DNA of 64,000 nt from Sphaerotilus microaerophilus (GTDB taxonomy: Bacteria > Pseudomonadota > Gammaproteobacteria > Burkholderiales > Burkholderiaceae_C). The notes beneath the pieces were generated by a model. That model ran no database searches and had not been told where the DNA came from. It was given only the letters and a program-made list of their open reading frames with translations. The stretch's first letter is position 1; each line of letters opens with the position of its first letter. Positions 29,405 to 38,441 of this stretch are shown here, in pieces. Made by a program: the position numbers and the translations under genes. The stretch lies in assembly GCF_023734135.1 (NCBI RefSeq), contig NZ_AP025730.1, positions 124,001 to 188,000 on the forward strand, in the 5' to 3' direction.

Positions 29405-30559
29405 TCAGCCCTTGGCGATGACCACTTCCACCGGGCTGAGCCGCAGCGTCTCGGTGGTGACCGAGCCCATCAGGGCCCCGGCAATCGCCCCCAGGCCACG
29501 GCTGCCCATCACGATCTGCTCGCTGCCCAGTTCGCGGGCGGTGTCGGCAATGACCGCTGGCGCATCGCCCACGCGCGTGTGCACCGTGTACGGCACCTTC
29601 GCCGCATCGAGCAGGGCGCGCGCGGCGGCCATGTCCTCGGCGCTGCGCTCGTGGTGGTAGTCCTGCAGCGTGGCGCCCGCGACGAAGGTGGACACGTCAC
29701 CAGGCACCGAGTGCTGCACGTTCAGCAGGTCCACCCGGAAGCTGCCAGGCTGCGGATGCCCGTCGTGCATCGCAATGACCTGGCGCACCGCAGCCAGCGC
29801 CCCCTCGGAGCCATCCACGGGCAGCAGCACCCGGTTGGCACGGCCGACCGTCGGCGTGGCGGCCGCAGCCGGCGTCGGGTGGGCGGCGGCACGGGCACGC
29901 GAGGCGATCACGCGGCCGATGGCCAGCACCAGCAGCGCACCGGCCACGGGCACCACGGTGTGCATCCAGGCGGCATGGGCGTCGATCCAGTCCTTCACCG
30001 ACGGGTCGGTGATGGCCATCTCGCCGGACACCCAGCCCAGCAGCGCGGCACCCAGCGTCACGATGATCGGGAAGCGTTCCATCATCTTCAGCAGCAACTG
30101 GCTGGCAAAGATCACCAGCGGAATCGAGATCGCCAGGCCGATCACCAGCAACGTCACGCTGCCCTTGGCCGCAGCGGCCACGGCGATCACGTTGTCCAGG
30201 CTCATCACCAGGTCGGCCAGCAGGATGGTCTTGACGGCCGCCGCGAGCGTGGTCGACGCGTCGGCGCCGCCCTCTTCCTCCTCTTCCGGCACCAGCAGCT
30301 GCACCGCGATCCACAGCAGCAGCACGGCACCTACCAGCTTCAGGTAGGGCAGGCGCAGCAACTCCACCGCCACGATCGTCAGCACGATCCGCATCACCAC
30401 CGCCGCACCGCTGCCCCAGGCCACCGCCTTCTTCTGCTGGTGAACCGGCAGGCCGCGCGCGGCCAGGGCGATGACCACCGCGTTGTCGCCCGACAGCACG
30501 ATGTTCACGCCAATGATCTGCAGCAACGCCACCCAGAAATCAGGGCTTTCAAATCCCAT
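29405..30559 (-). CDS. TerC-family membrane protein fused to UspA domain (copy 2)
   Basis: The 384-residue paralogue has TerC motifs IIGVNIVLSGDNAVVIALA near 15-33 and LADLVMSLDNVIAVAAAA near 116-133, an acidic EEEEEGG loop between helices, and a C-terminal UspA domain with RVLLPVDGSEGALAAV and MGSRGLGAIAGALMGSV. The latter matches the ATP-binding form G-2x-G-9x-G(S/T) of UspA more closely than copy 1 does. ATG 30559 follows GGAGGG; the TTG 12 bp upstream is inside that ribosome site and is less likely. It is downstream of, and on the same strand as, the metallophosphoesterase gene. Confidence 0.87.
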   Translation of the reverse strand: MGFESPDFWVALLQIIGVNIVLSGDNAVVIALAARGLPVHQQKKAVAWGSGAAVVMRIVLTIVAVELLRLPYLKLVGAVLLLWIAVQLLVPEEEEEGGADASTTLAAAVKTILLADLVMSLDNVIAVAAAAKGSVTLLVIGLAISIPLVIFASQLLLKMMERFPIIVTLGAALLGWVSGEMAITDPSVKDWIDAHAAWMHTVVPVAGALLVLAIGRVIASRARAAAHPTPAAAATPTVGRANRVLLPVDGSEGALAAVRQVIAMHDGHPQPGSFRVDLLNVQHSVPGDVSTFVAGATLQDYHHERSAEDMAAARALLDAAKVPYTVHTRVGDAPAVIADTARELGSEQIVMGSRGLGAIAGALMGSVTTETLRLSPVEVVIAKG

Positions 30560-30623
30560 GGAACCCTCCAATTCAAGAACCGGAGGAGCCTAGCGGCTTT
30601 TCGGTACGGGTGTCGTACGTGTT

Positions 30624-32579
30624 TCAACGTGCCTGCGCGGTGTCCTGCCCCGCGATGCCGGCATCGGCCAGCGAGCGGACGGCCTCGAACCGGTCCACCA
30701 CCCGCCAGCGCAGCGGCGGCTCGCCCGGCGCCGGCTCCCACCAGGGCAGCCCCTCGGCCGACCGCTCATGGCGCGGCACCCAGCGCTGCGGCACCTCGTC
30801 GCAGCCCAGCATCACGGCCTCCAACCCCCCGGCGTGCACCCGAAAGCGCAGGAAGCCCTTGTGCCCCTGCAGCGAGAGTGCGCTCGACGTGTTGGTCACC
30901 GCCCGCCCGGCCACGCAGCTGAGCAGCCACAGGAAGGCCCCCACCCCCAACGCCCCGGCCAGCACCGCCAGCGCCGTGCTGCCCAGCCCGAACACCAGCA
31001 CCCGCAGCCCGTCCACCGGCAACAGCGACACGCCGGGTGCCCCCGGCGCCGCCAACGCGGGCCGCAGCGGCGCCAGTCCCCAGCCCAGCACCGCCGCCAG
31101 CGCCAGCAGCAGCGCGCCGAGCACACCGCCCCAGGCCCGCTCTGCCCTGCCGGCGCGGGCGGGGTCGTTGTCGGTGGTCAGCATCAGCGCGGTGAACAGC
31201 AGCGCCACCCCGGCCAGCCCCTGCAGCAGCGCCGGCCAGGGCAGCCAGGGCGCCAGCAGGCCGCTGCAGGCCTGCAGCAGCACCCCGATCAGCAGCGCAA
31301 AGGCCAGGTTCGACGCCCACCAGCGCTCGCCGCGCGGGCGCAGCAGCGCCAGCACGTTGCCCCGGGCTTGGCGGTGGCTGGTGGCCTGGTCCGGGTAGCA
31401 CACGGGAGCGGCCGGTGGCACTGCGTCGCCAGGTGCCGGGCAGGTGGACGCCGCCGGCTCGACGCACAGGCCCAGCCCCGCCGCCTGCGCCGCATCCCTC
31501 ACCCGCCCCAGCACGATGCGGCCGCGCAGCTCCTCGGGCACCGCATCGGGCTCGCTGGCCCACTGCAGCACCTTGGGCTCAGTCACCTCCACGCAGTGCG
31601 TGGCATGCCCGAAGGCGCCGCCGCTGCCGCAGGTCACCAGGTCGCAGCTCAGCCCGACGGGCGGGGCCGCCGCGAGCCGCTCGCGCACATAGTGGTGCAG
31701 GTCGCCCGCCAGCCGCAGCCGCACATGCAGGCCGTGCTCCGCGCACAGGTGCTCGAAGCGCTGGAAGCGCAGCGGATAGGCCGCCCGCAGCAGCGACGCA
31801 AAGGGCCGCGTCCAGTACGGCTCCGGGTAGATCAGCACGAGCTGCGCCCCGCGCGGGATCTGCCCCGAGGTCACCAGCCGGCCGAAGGCCTCGAACTGCT
31901 GCCGATCCAGGTCGCCGGTGAGCGCAAAGTCGAAGCCCAGCACGAACCAGTCATGCGGCAGCGCAATTCCGAAGTAGCTGCGCGTCTGCGGTGCGCGGGC
32001 TCCCACCAGCCCGGCCTTCTCGTCGTGCACGAAGTAGCGGCAGAAGGTCGAGGCGCTGTCGAACCAGTCATGGTTCTGCGGGATCGCCGCCACCAGCTTC
32101 TGGTCCGGCGCAAACGGCGCATCGGCCGGCAGGTCGCCCGCGACCGGGCGGAAGCGGCTGCGCCCGTCCCGCGCCAGCTCGAACATCTCCACCAGCCGCG
32201 ACTGGTAGCCCTCCGGGCTCGCCGCCGGGTAGGCCAGATCACCCCCCAGGATCAGCAGCCGGCCCTCCGGCAGCGGCGCCGCGGCCCCCTCGGCCACCAG
32301 CTCCGGTGCCAGCAACCCCCGCGCCACCGCGTAGGTGGGGCAGCCGCCATCGCCGGTGTCGGCCACGAAGTCGAACCCAAACCCGCCGCCCGTGTCCGCA
32401 TCGCGCAGGTCGATCAGCTCGAAGGGGCCGTGGAAGGTCTCGCGCCGGTCCAGGTTGTGCAGCAGCTGGGTGGACCACAGCTGCTGCTGCGCGATCTGGC
32501 GCAGGCCGATCGGCGCGTACCAGGACACCGGGCGCCGATCCTGCGGCGGGACGTGGCGGCCAAAGCGTTCAGTGGGCAT
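30624..32579 (-). CDS. Metallophosphoesterase with C-terminal membrane segments
   Basis: The 651-residue protein has a calcineurin-like phosphoesterase domain in its N-terminal 400 residues. Motifs are FVADTGDGG, LILGGDLAYP, AIPQNHDWFD (the GNHD motif with Gln for Gly) and RLAGDLHHY. After about residue 420, four hydrophobic segments form a membrane region (LAFALLIGVLLQACSGLLA, GLAGVALLFTALML, GVLGALLLALAAVLGWGLA, STALAVLAGALGVGAFLWLL). The last 110 residues are soluble. Substrate unknown; it could act on nucleotides, lipids or proteins at the membrane. ATG 32579 matches the start of the soluble domain. Confidence 0.8.
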   Translation of the reverse strand: MPTERFGRHVPPQDRRPVSWYAPIGLRQIAQQQLWSTQLLHNLDRRETFHGPFELIDLRDADTGGGFGFDFVADTGDGGCPTYAVARGLLAPELVAEGAAAPLPEGRLLILGGDLAYPAASPEGYQSRLVEMFELARDGRSRFRPVAGDLPADAPFAPDQKLVAAIPQNHDWFDSASTFCRYFVHDEKAGLVGARAPQTRSYFGIALPHDWFVLGFDFALTGDLDRQQFEAFGRLVTSGQIPRGAQLVLIYPEPYWTRPFASLLRAAYPLRFQRFEHLCAEHGLHVRLRLAGDLHHYVRERLAAAPPVGLSCDLVTCGSGGAFGHATHCVEVTEPKVLQWASEPDAVPEELRGRIVLGRVRDAAQAAGLGLCVEPAASTCPAPGDAVPPAAPVCYPDQATSHRQARGNVLALLRPRGERWWASNLAFALLIGVLLQACSGLLAPWLPWPALLQGLAGVALLFTALMLTTDNDPARAGRAERAWGGVLGALLLALAAVLGWGLAPLRPALAAPGAPGVSLLPVDGLRVLVFGLGSTALAVLAGALGVGAFLWLLSCVAGRAVTNTSSALSLQGHKGFLRFRVHAGGLEAVMLGCDEVPQRWVPRHERSAEGLPWWEPAPGEPPLRWRVVDRFEAVRSLADAGIAGQDTAQAR

Positions 32580-32771
32580 CGTCGGCGCAAGGGCGGTAGG
32601 GGTGGGAGAGCCCGCAGGCGGGTCAGCCCCGATTGGAGCCGAGAAATCCCCGCGCGCCACTCGGGGTCAGGCCCAAACGGCCAGCATGACACCGGCTGGC
32701 CGTCGTAACGTCGTGGCGCCCCAGCCCCCCCGCACGCGACACCCGCGCCCTGGGGCACACCGGAGGCCCCC

Positions 32772-32933
32772 ATGACCGCCGCCACCACAACCCCCGCCGA
32801 CAAGGCCACTCACGAGCCCAAGCTCACCCGCCGCATTGCCGCCCCACCTGCCGCCGTCCTCCGCGCCTGGACCGCGCCCGCGCTGCGGGAACAGGGGTTC
32901 GGCCCCCGGCCCTGGCGGGTGCAGGTATCGTGA
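32772..32933 (+). pseudogene. SRPBCC (AHSA1-like) domain fragment
   Basis: A 53-codon frame reads LTRRIAAPPAAVLRAWTAPA followed by LREQGFGPRPWRVQVS and stop. This matches the first strand and helix of AHSA1/SRPBCC proteins (pattern R-x-x-x-A-P-x-x-x-V-x-x-A-W-T-x-P), whose normal length is 140-160 residues. The rest of the domain is not found downstream, so this is a broken gene. Confidence 0.5.
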
Positions 32934-33084
32934 GCACAATTCGCACCACAGTGCCCGCCCGGGCAACGGCGATGGTTCTTCTTTCCCAGGGCCACTCAAA
33001 GACCGCGGCGCACCGTCGCCCTACCGAAGACAACAGGGCCGAGCGGACCATCACATGGACGGACCTTTTTCGGTGAGGTGACTC

Positions 33085-33507
33085 ATGTTCTCTGCCCCCC
33101 ACGCGGCCCTGCTGTTCACCGTGCTGCTGCTGGCAACGACGGCCTACTTCTTCATGGGCGGGCTGCCGCTGCTGATCCTCAAGCACGACGTGCCCCTGGA
33201 CGCCCGCTTCGTGCGCAGCTTCTTCCGGCTGTACTACCGGCTCGCCTTCGTCACCGCGACGGGTACGACCGTCAGCCACGCGCTGGCCGGGCAGCGGTTG
33301 CTGGCGGCGGGCGCAGCCGGCATCGTACTGGCCACCTTCGTCGTGCGCGGATTGCTGGTCCCGGCCATGCAGTTCTACGGCGACGGCATCCAGCGCAGCA
33401 ATCTGGAAGCGCTCCGCCGCTTTCGCCGGACGCACACGACGGTGCTGCTGATCATCCTGACGGAGGTGGTGCTGATCATCGCGTCGCTGTCGCAGCTGAA
33501 GCTCTGA
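33085..33507 (+). CDS. Small four-helix membrane protein, unknown
   Basis: The 140-residue product has four predicted membrane helices (about 8-31, 52-70, 72-92, 115-136). Between them is a cytoplasm-like basic stretch ALRRFRRTHTT. No family is recognised. ATG 33085 follows a GGTGAGG ribosome site at about 33073. The flanking stretch 32934-33084 contains nothing I could identify. Neighbouring genes give no functional clue. Confidence 0.65.
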   Translation: MFSAPHAALLFTVLLLATTAYFFMGGLPLLILKHDVPLDARFVRSFFRLYYRLAFVTATGTTVSHALAGQRLLAAGAAGIVLATFVVRGLLVPAMQFYGDGIQRSNLEALRRFRRTHTTVLLIILTEVVLIIASLSQLKL

Positions 33508-33567
33508 GCAGCGCTGCCGTGCGGGCTGGTTCTGCACTGCAGGCCACCGGCCACGCAGATCACCCGT

Positions 33568-33723
33568 TCACGGCAGCCACCGCGGCGCGAACCAGCGCGC
33601 GATCTGGGCATTGAGCGCGGGCCCCTCCCGCTCCCGGTCGAAGCCGGGCGGGTCCTGGATCAGCTCGCCGATGCGGCCGCTGTGCCAGAGCAGCGGCGAG
33701 TGAGACCGCAGTGGGCTCGACAT
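33568..33723 (-). CDS. Possible 51-residue protein
   Basis: A small frame reads SPLLWHSGRIGELIQDPPGF then a charged helix ending in ARWFAPRWLP. Codon choice and amino-acid composition look coding, and no other strong frame competes. It is not recognised and could be a gene remnant. It is divergent from the NERD-helicase gene. Confidence 0.3.
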   Translation of the reverse strand: MSSPLRSHSPLLWHSGRIGELIQDPPGFDREREGPALNAQIARWFAPRWLP

Positions 33724-33912
33724 CAGGGCGCCACCTTGGACAAGAACAGCCCGCCGTCAACAACGGCTCAGCGAGCGCCCGCGGGTCGAGAGATTTTTCA
33801 CATTCACCAGGCTACCCAGGTCAATCCGGTGAGCCCGACGGCTCGCCGACCCGACCGTGCACGGGTATGGTGCGAAAGACTTTTCAGAACAGCGGACAGC
33901 CAGGAGGATGCA

Positions 33913-35823
33913 TTGGCTCTCTTTCCCCAGGGCTACACCCAGATCGCGGCACGCTGCCGCCACACCGAGGACGGCGGGGCTGAGAAGCGAGTGCTCGACC
34001 AGCTCCGGCGCTGCCTGGAGGACGACTACCTCGTCTGGCACAACGTACCGGTGGGCACGAAGGGGCTGTACCCGGACTTCGTCATCCTCCACCCCGGCCG
34101 CGGGCTGCTGGTGCTGGAGGTGAAGGGCTGGCGCGCCAGCGCCATCCGCGAGGCCAACCGCCACGACGTGTTGCTGGACCTGCCCGGCGGCCGCGTCAGC
34201 CGCATCCACCCGCTGCTGCAGGCGCGCGGCTACGCCACCGCACTGGTCAACCAGATGGAGCAGGACCCGGGGCTGTGCCGGTCCGAGGGCGAACCCCATG
34301 CCGGCAAGCTGCTGGCGCCCTGGGGCTGGGGCGCGGTGCTGGCCAACATCGAGCGCCGCAAGATCGCCGACGCCGAAAATCCCCATTGGGATGAGGTCTT
34401 CCCGCCCGAACGCACCCTCACCCGCGAGGACCTGGCCGACGACCTCGACCCCGCCACCTTCCAGCAGCGGCTCTGGGGCCTGTTCACCGTGACCTTCCGC
34501 CACACGCTGACGCTGCCGCAGCGCGACCGCATGCGCTGGCACCTCTTCCCCGAGATCCGCATCCAGACCCAGGCCTCCCTGCTGGACGACGATGCGCAGG
34601 CGGTGGACCCCAAGGCCCGGCCGGTGCTGTCACCCGCCGACAGCCTGATGCAGGTGATGGACCTGCAGCAGGAGCAACTCGCCCGCAGCATCGGCGAGGG
34701 CCACCGCGTCATCCACGGCGTGGCCGGTTCGGGCAAGACCATGATCCTGGTCTACCGGGCCGAGAAGCTCGCCGCCATCGCCCGGCCCGACTGGCCCATA
34801 CTGGTGCTGTGCTTCAACCGGCCGCTGTCCGTGCGCATCGAAGCCCTGATCCGCGCCCGCGGCATCGACGAGCGCGTGCAGGTGCGCACCTTCCACAGCT
34901 GGTGCTACGACATGGCCAGCAGCTACCAGCTGGGCATTCCGCGCAACGGCCGCCAGACCGACTACGACCGCCTGGCCGAGAGCGTGGTGCAGGCCGTCGA
35001 GCAGGGCCGCATCCCCCGCGCCCAGTACGCCGCACTGATGATCGACGAGGCCCACGACTTCGAGGACGCCTGGCTGCGCCTGGCGCCCCAGCTCGTCGAC
35101 CCCAGCACCAAGAGCCTGCTGGTGCTCTACGACGACGCCCAGAGCATCTACCGCCGGCCCCGCACCAAGTTCAGCTTCGCCAGCGTGGGCATCGAGGCCC
35201 GCGGGCGCACCAGCGTGCTGAAGGTCAACTACCGCAACACCGCCGAGGTGCTTTCCCTGGCCACCCGCACCGCCGGTCAACTCCTGGCCGGCCAGGAACC
35301 GGACGACGAGGCCACCAGCGACATCGTCCACCAGCAGCCCCTGGCCGCCGGCCGCAGCGGCCCCCTGCCCGAACTGCTGCGCGCCGGCTCACCCCGCGAG
35401 GAAGCCGAACGCGTGGCCGACCGCATCGCCGACGCCATGGCCGAGGGCGTCACCCCGGCCGACATCGGCATCCTGGCGCGCTACAACCACCTGCTCGACC
35501 CGATCGAACGCGCCCTGCACCAGCAAGGCATCCCCACCCAGCGCCTCAAGGGCGCGGACGGAAAACGCTGGCAGCCCGACAGCGTCAAGCTCACGACGCT
35601 GCACGCCTCCAAGGGCCTGGAATTCCACACCGTGGCCATCGTCGGCCTCCAGGCCGTGCCGGATGCGCGCCATGCGGAGGATGAGGAATGGCGGCTGCTG
35701 TACGTCGCGATGACCCGGGCGACGCATCGGCTGGTGTTGGCGGGGTGTGGGGACTCGGGGGCGGTGGAGAGGGTTTCTTACGCGCTCCAGAAACAGCAAT
35801 CGCCAGCCGTCGTCGCAGCGTAA
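33913..35823 (+). CDS. NERD-domain superfamily I (UvrD/Rep-like) helicase
   Basis: The 636-residue protein starts with a NERD nuclease-related domain (about 18-150): EKRVLDQLRRCLEDDYLVWHN is its opening region, then YPDFVILHPGRGLLVLEVKGW with the Asp...Glu-Val-Lys pattern of restriction-like nucleases. A superfamily I helicase follows: Walker A VIHGVAGSGKTM (about 270), ALMIDEAHDF, KVNYRNTAEV, TLHASKGLEFHTVAI and LLYVAMTRATHRLVLAG. Start TTG 33913 is preferred because AGGAGG lies 5 bp upstream; the frame is open 77 codons further but has no such site. It lies 39 bp before the dGTPase-like gene on the same strand; base composition changes sharply between them. Confidence 0.85.
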   Translation: MALFPQGYTQIAARCRHTEDGGAEKRVLDQLRRCLEDDYLVWHNVPVGTKGLYPDFVILHPGRGLLVLEVKGWRASAIREANRHDVLLDLPGGRVSRIHPLLQARGYATALVNQMEQDPGLCRSEGEPHAGKLLAPWGWGAVLANIERRKIADAENPHWDEVFPPERTLTREDLADDLDPATFQQRLWGLFTVTFRHTLTLPQRDRMRWHLFPEIRIQTQASLLDDDAQAVDPKARPVLSPADSLMQVMDLQQEQLARSIGEGHRVIHGVAGSGKTMILVYRAEKLAAIARPDWPILVLCFNRPLSVRIEALIRARGIDERVQVRTFHSWCYDMASSYQLGIPRNGRQTDYDRLAESVVQAVEQGRIPRAQYAALMIDEAHDFEDAWLRLAPQLVDPSTKSLLVLYDDAQSIYRRPRTKFSFASVGIEARGRTSVLKVNYRNTAEVLSLATRTAGQLLAGQEPDDEATSDIVHQQPLAAGRSGPLPELLRAGSPREEAERVADRIADAMAEGVTPADIGILARYNHLLDPIERALHQQGIPTQRLKGADGKRWQPDSVKLTTLHASKGLEFHTVAIVGLQAVPDARHAEDEEWRLLYVAMTRATHRLVLAGCGDSGAVERVSYALQKQQSPAVVAA

Positions 35824-37203
35824 GCCTCATCCAAATCAAACTGAGCAATCACGGAAGGCTCTATGAGTAATTCGTCAATTTCGAAGCTCTTGCAACTTGT
35901 CTCCGAGGAGCGTCTTCGAGGGTCAACAGCTGGTTATCGTGGCGTCTTGATTGCCTCAGAGAGCGATAAAGCGAGAGTTGTAAATTCCGCAGCTTTCCGT
36001 CGCTTGCAGCAAAAAGCTCAGGTATTCCCACTTGAACCGAATGCCTCTGTGCGAACCCGATTGACGCACTCCATTGAGGTATCACAGATTGGCAGATACC
36101 TTACGCAGAAAATAATCGAAAAATTTGTCAGCAATGACACCTCCTCGAAGCGCTACAATGAGCTGACGGCACTAGTGAACATCGTCGAGACAGCGTGTCT
36201 TCTTCATGATATCGGGAACCCACCGTTTGGGCATCTTGGAGAATCGGCAGTTAGAGAATGGTGTAGAGACATCCAACTCGCAGGGGACGTTCTTCATTTT
36301 GATGGAAATCCTCAGGGTTTCCGACTAATATCTTTTCTAGCAGGCGAGGATCGTTTCGGATTAAACTTGAGTTGCTCGCTTCTGCTTTCGACAATCAAGT
36401 ACCCATGGGATGTCAAGAATAGACCAATTGACAAGAAGGTCGGGATATTTGACAGTGACGTCAAAAGTTACGAAGAATGTTGCGAACGCCTAAACTGGAA
36501 GACAGGAAAAATATTTCCACTAATGCAGATAATGGACATTGCAGACGAGATTGCATATTCCATGAGCGATCTCGAGGATGGTCTTGAGAAGGGAATAATT
36601 GACGATGAAGATCTCAAGAATGAATTTGATCCATTTTTCAGCGAAATCACTGCCAAATCCAATCATATAAAACCATTTATTGCTTTCAAGACCGCCATCA
36701 TTATTAAACCGGCAATAAAACAGGCGACACAAAGGTCCCGCAAGTCCTTGATTGCAAAGGACTTCCTTGATACGCAAATTTTTCCTGTTTAATTGCCGGA
36801 TTAATAACTTAGCAGTAGAGACCGCCACAAAGAATTACACGGACAACATAGACGGAATATTCAACGGAGACTTCCGATGCAACATTCCAGGCGAAACAGA
36901 AGTGGGTGACCTATTGAAAAAGGTGGGCACCTTTGCCAGAGCGAGAATATATAGAAGTCCGGCCGCAGAGGGAGTCGAACTCGCTGGAAGAAGTGTAATT
37001 AAGGGGCTACTATCTCATTTTGGGCAGTTGCGTTCGCTATCGGCAGATAATTTCAATGCATTGCTGTCGGACGATCGCGAAAAAATTAAAGCTCAGAATC
37101 TTGATTTTCATGGACACTTGCTTCGAAGGTTGCCGAAGAGATACATTGAGAAATACTCGATACTGGACCGAGGGGACGAGCAGTCGAGGCGGGCGCATCT
37201 AAT

Positions 37204-38361
37204 TAGGACTTACGCAGGGTCACTTCAGCTAGCGCAATGATTCGCCATTTCGACTCAATATGTCAGATGGGTGCCATGCGAATGGTTGGTGACCGAAGTT
37301 CCTTCTTGAGGAATTCCGAGAGGATTCCCTTCTTCAGGCTGTAGATGTTTGTCTTCAGCGCTTTGGCCGTCTCGCAGAGGTGGACCCAGGCCAATATCGC
37401 GCAGGCGATGTGATTCTTCTGTGACCGGGCCATTCTGCACTGACATTTTTCGATGCCAAGAACCTGCTTGATCTCCCTGTGGTACTGCTCAATCTTCCAG
37501 CGCACGGCACACATCTCATGCGTATCGTCCGTCGAATCTTGAGATAGGTCGTTTGTCACAACCCAGTCCGTGCGATTGGTATCAACCACAACCCGGAACA
37601 GTTTCAGCTTGATGTCACTGGGAAACTTGAACAGTTTGACGTGTTTGCCATGCACATGTTCTTGGGCACTCCACTGCAGCGTACTGACCGCCTTGTAGGG
37701 CTGCTGGCCTTGGCTGTCGTCAACCTTGCGATTGCTCTTGAGCGGGCAGTAGAAGTGCTTGCCCGCCCGGTGGATGTGCTTCATCAGATCCATGGTGGCG
37801 TACCAGGAGTCCATCAGCACGGTGCGAAAGGGCAGCTTCTTGTGCGCCATGGCATTGTCGAACATCTCCTGGACATGATCCAGCTTGGACTTGCCGTCTT
37901 CGTCAGGCGCATAGATGCGCCAGTCGATGATCCAGTAGTGGCCGGTCTTGATGTTCACGTACAGGCAGTTGACCACCCCAATGCCCTTGATCAGGCCGTG
38001 GGCGTTGCCGCTGTACTGTTTGCGCACCAGCTCGATTTTGTGCGAGTGGTTCTTGTCCAGAACGCTGTCATCGAAAACCAGGCAGGCATCGTCGTCAAAT
38101 TCGATGTTTCGTCGGGCCAGATTCCAGACATCGGCCGGGCTGATATTGGCAGCCTGCAAGTAGCGATTTATGGCGTCATGAGAAAACCTCTGATGGTGAT
38201 CCGCAAAATAGGTCTGCGTGTAGTTGATTTGTGTGGATATCAGAAATTGGCAGTAGTCTCGGCTCGTGGGTTTCATGGTGAATATATTATCACAAATACC
38301 ACGAAATCGGCGCCGATATATTAAATAATCTAGTTTGATTTAAACGTTTGCGTAAGTCCTA
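37204..38361. mobile_element. Insertion sequence, 1158 bp, inside the dGTPase-like gene
   Basis: Perfect 13-bp terminal inverted repeats, TAGGACTTACGCA at 37204-37216 and its complement at 38349-38361, flank one transposase gene. The target CTAAT is duplicated at 37199-37203 and 38362-38366. Removing the element and one CTAAT rejoins the dGTPase reading frame exactly. Confidence 0.95.
37263..38276 (-). CDS. DDE transposase of the insertion sequence
   Basis: The 337-residue transposase looks complete. Likely catalytic acids are in CLVFDDSVLDK (about 85-95), RTVLMDSWYATMD (about 152-164) and AVRWKIEQYHREIKQVLG (about 266-283). The layout suits the IS4/IS701 superfamily, but I cannot fix the family by eye. 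It is transcribed opposite to the gene it interrupts. Base composition is intermediate between the host and the low-GC target gene. Confidence 0.85.
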   Translation of the reverse strand: MKPTSRDYCQFLISTQINYTQTYFADHHQRFSHDAINRYLQAANISPADVWNLARRNIEFDDDACLVFDDSVLDKNHSHKIELVRKQYSGNAHGLIKGIGVVNCLYVNIKTGHYWIIDWRIYAPDEDGKSKLDHVQEMFDNAMAHKKLPFRTVLMDSWYATMDLMKHIHRAGKHFYCPLKSNRKVDDSQGQQPYKAVSTLQWSAQEHVHGKHVKLFKFPSDIKLKLFRVVVDTNRTDWVVTNDLSQDSTDDTHEMCAVRWKIEQYHREIKQVLGIEKCQCRMARSQKNHIACAILAWVHLCETAKALKTNIYSLKKGILSEFLKKELRSPTIRMAPI

Positions 38362-38441
38362 CTAATCATTGACTTTATTGCTGGAATGACAGATGATTTC
38401 GCCCTTGAAACCTATCAAGTGCTTGAGGGCATAAGAATTAA

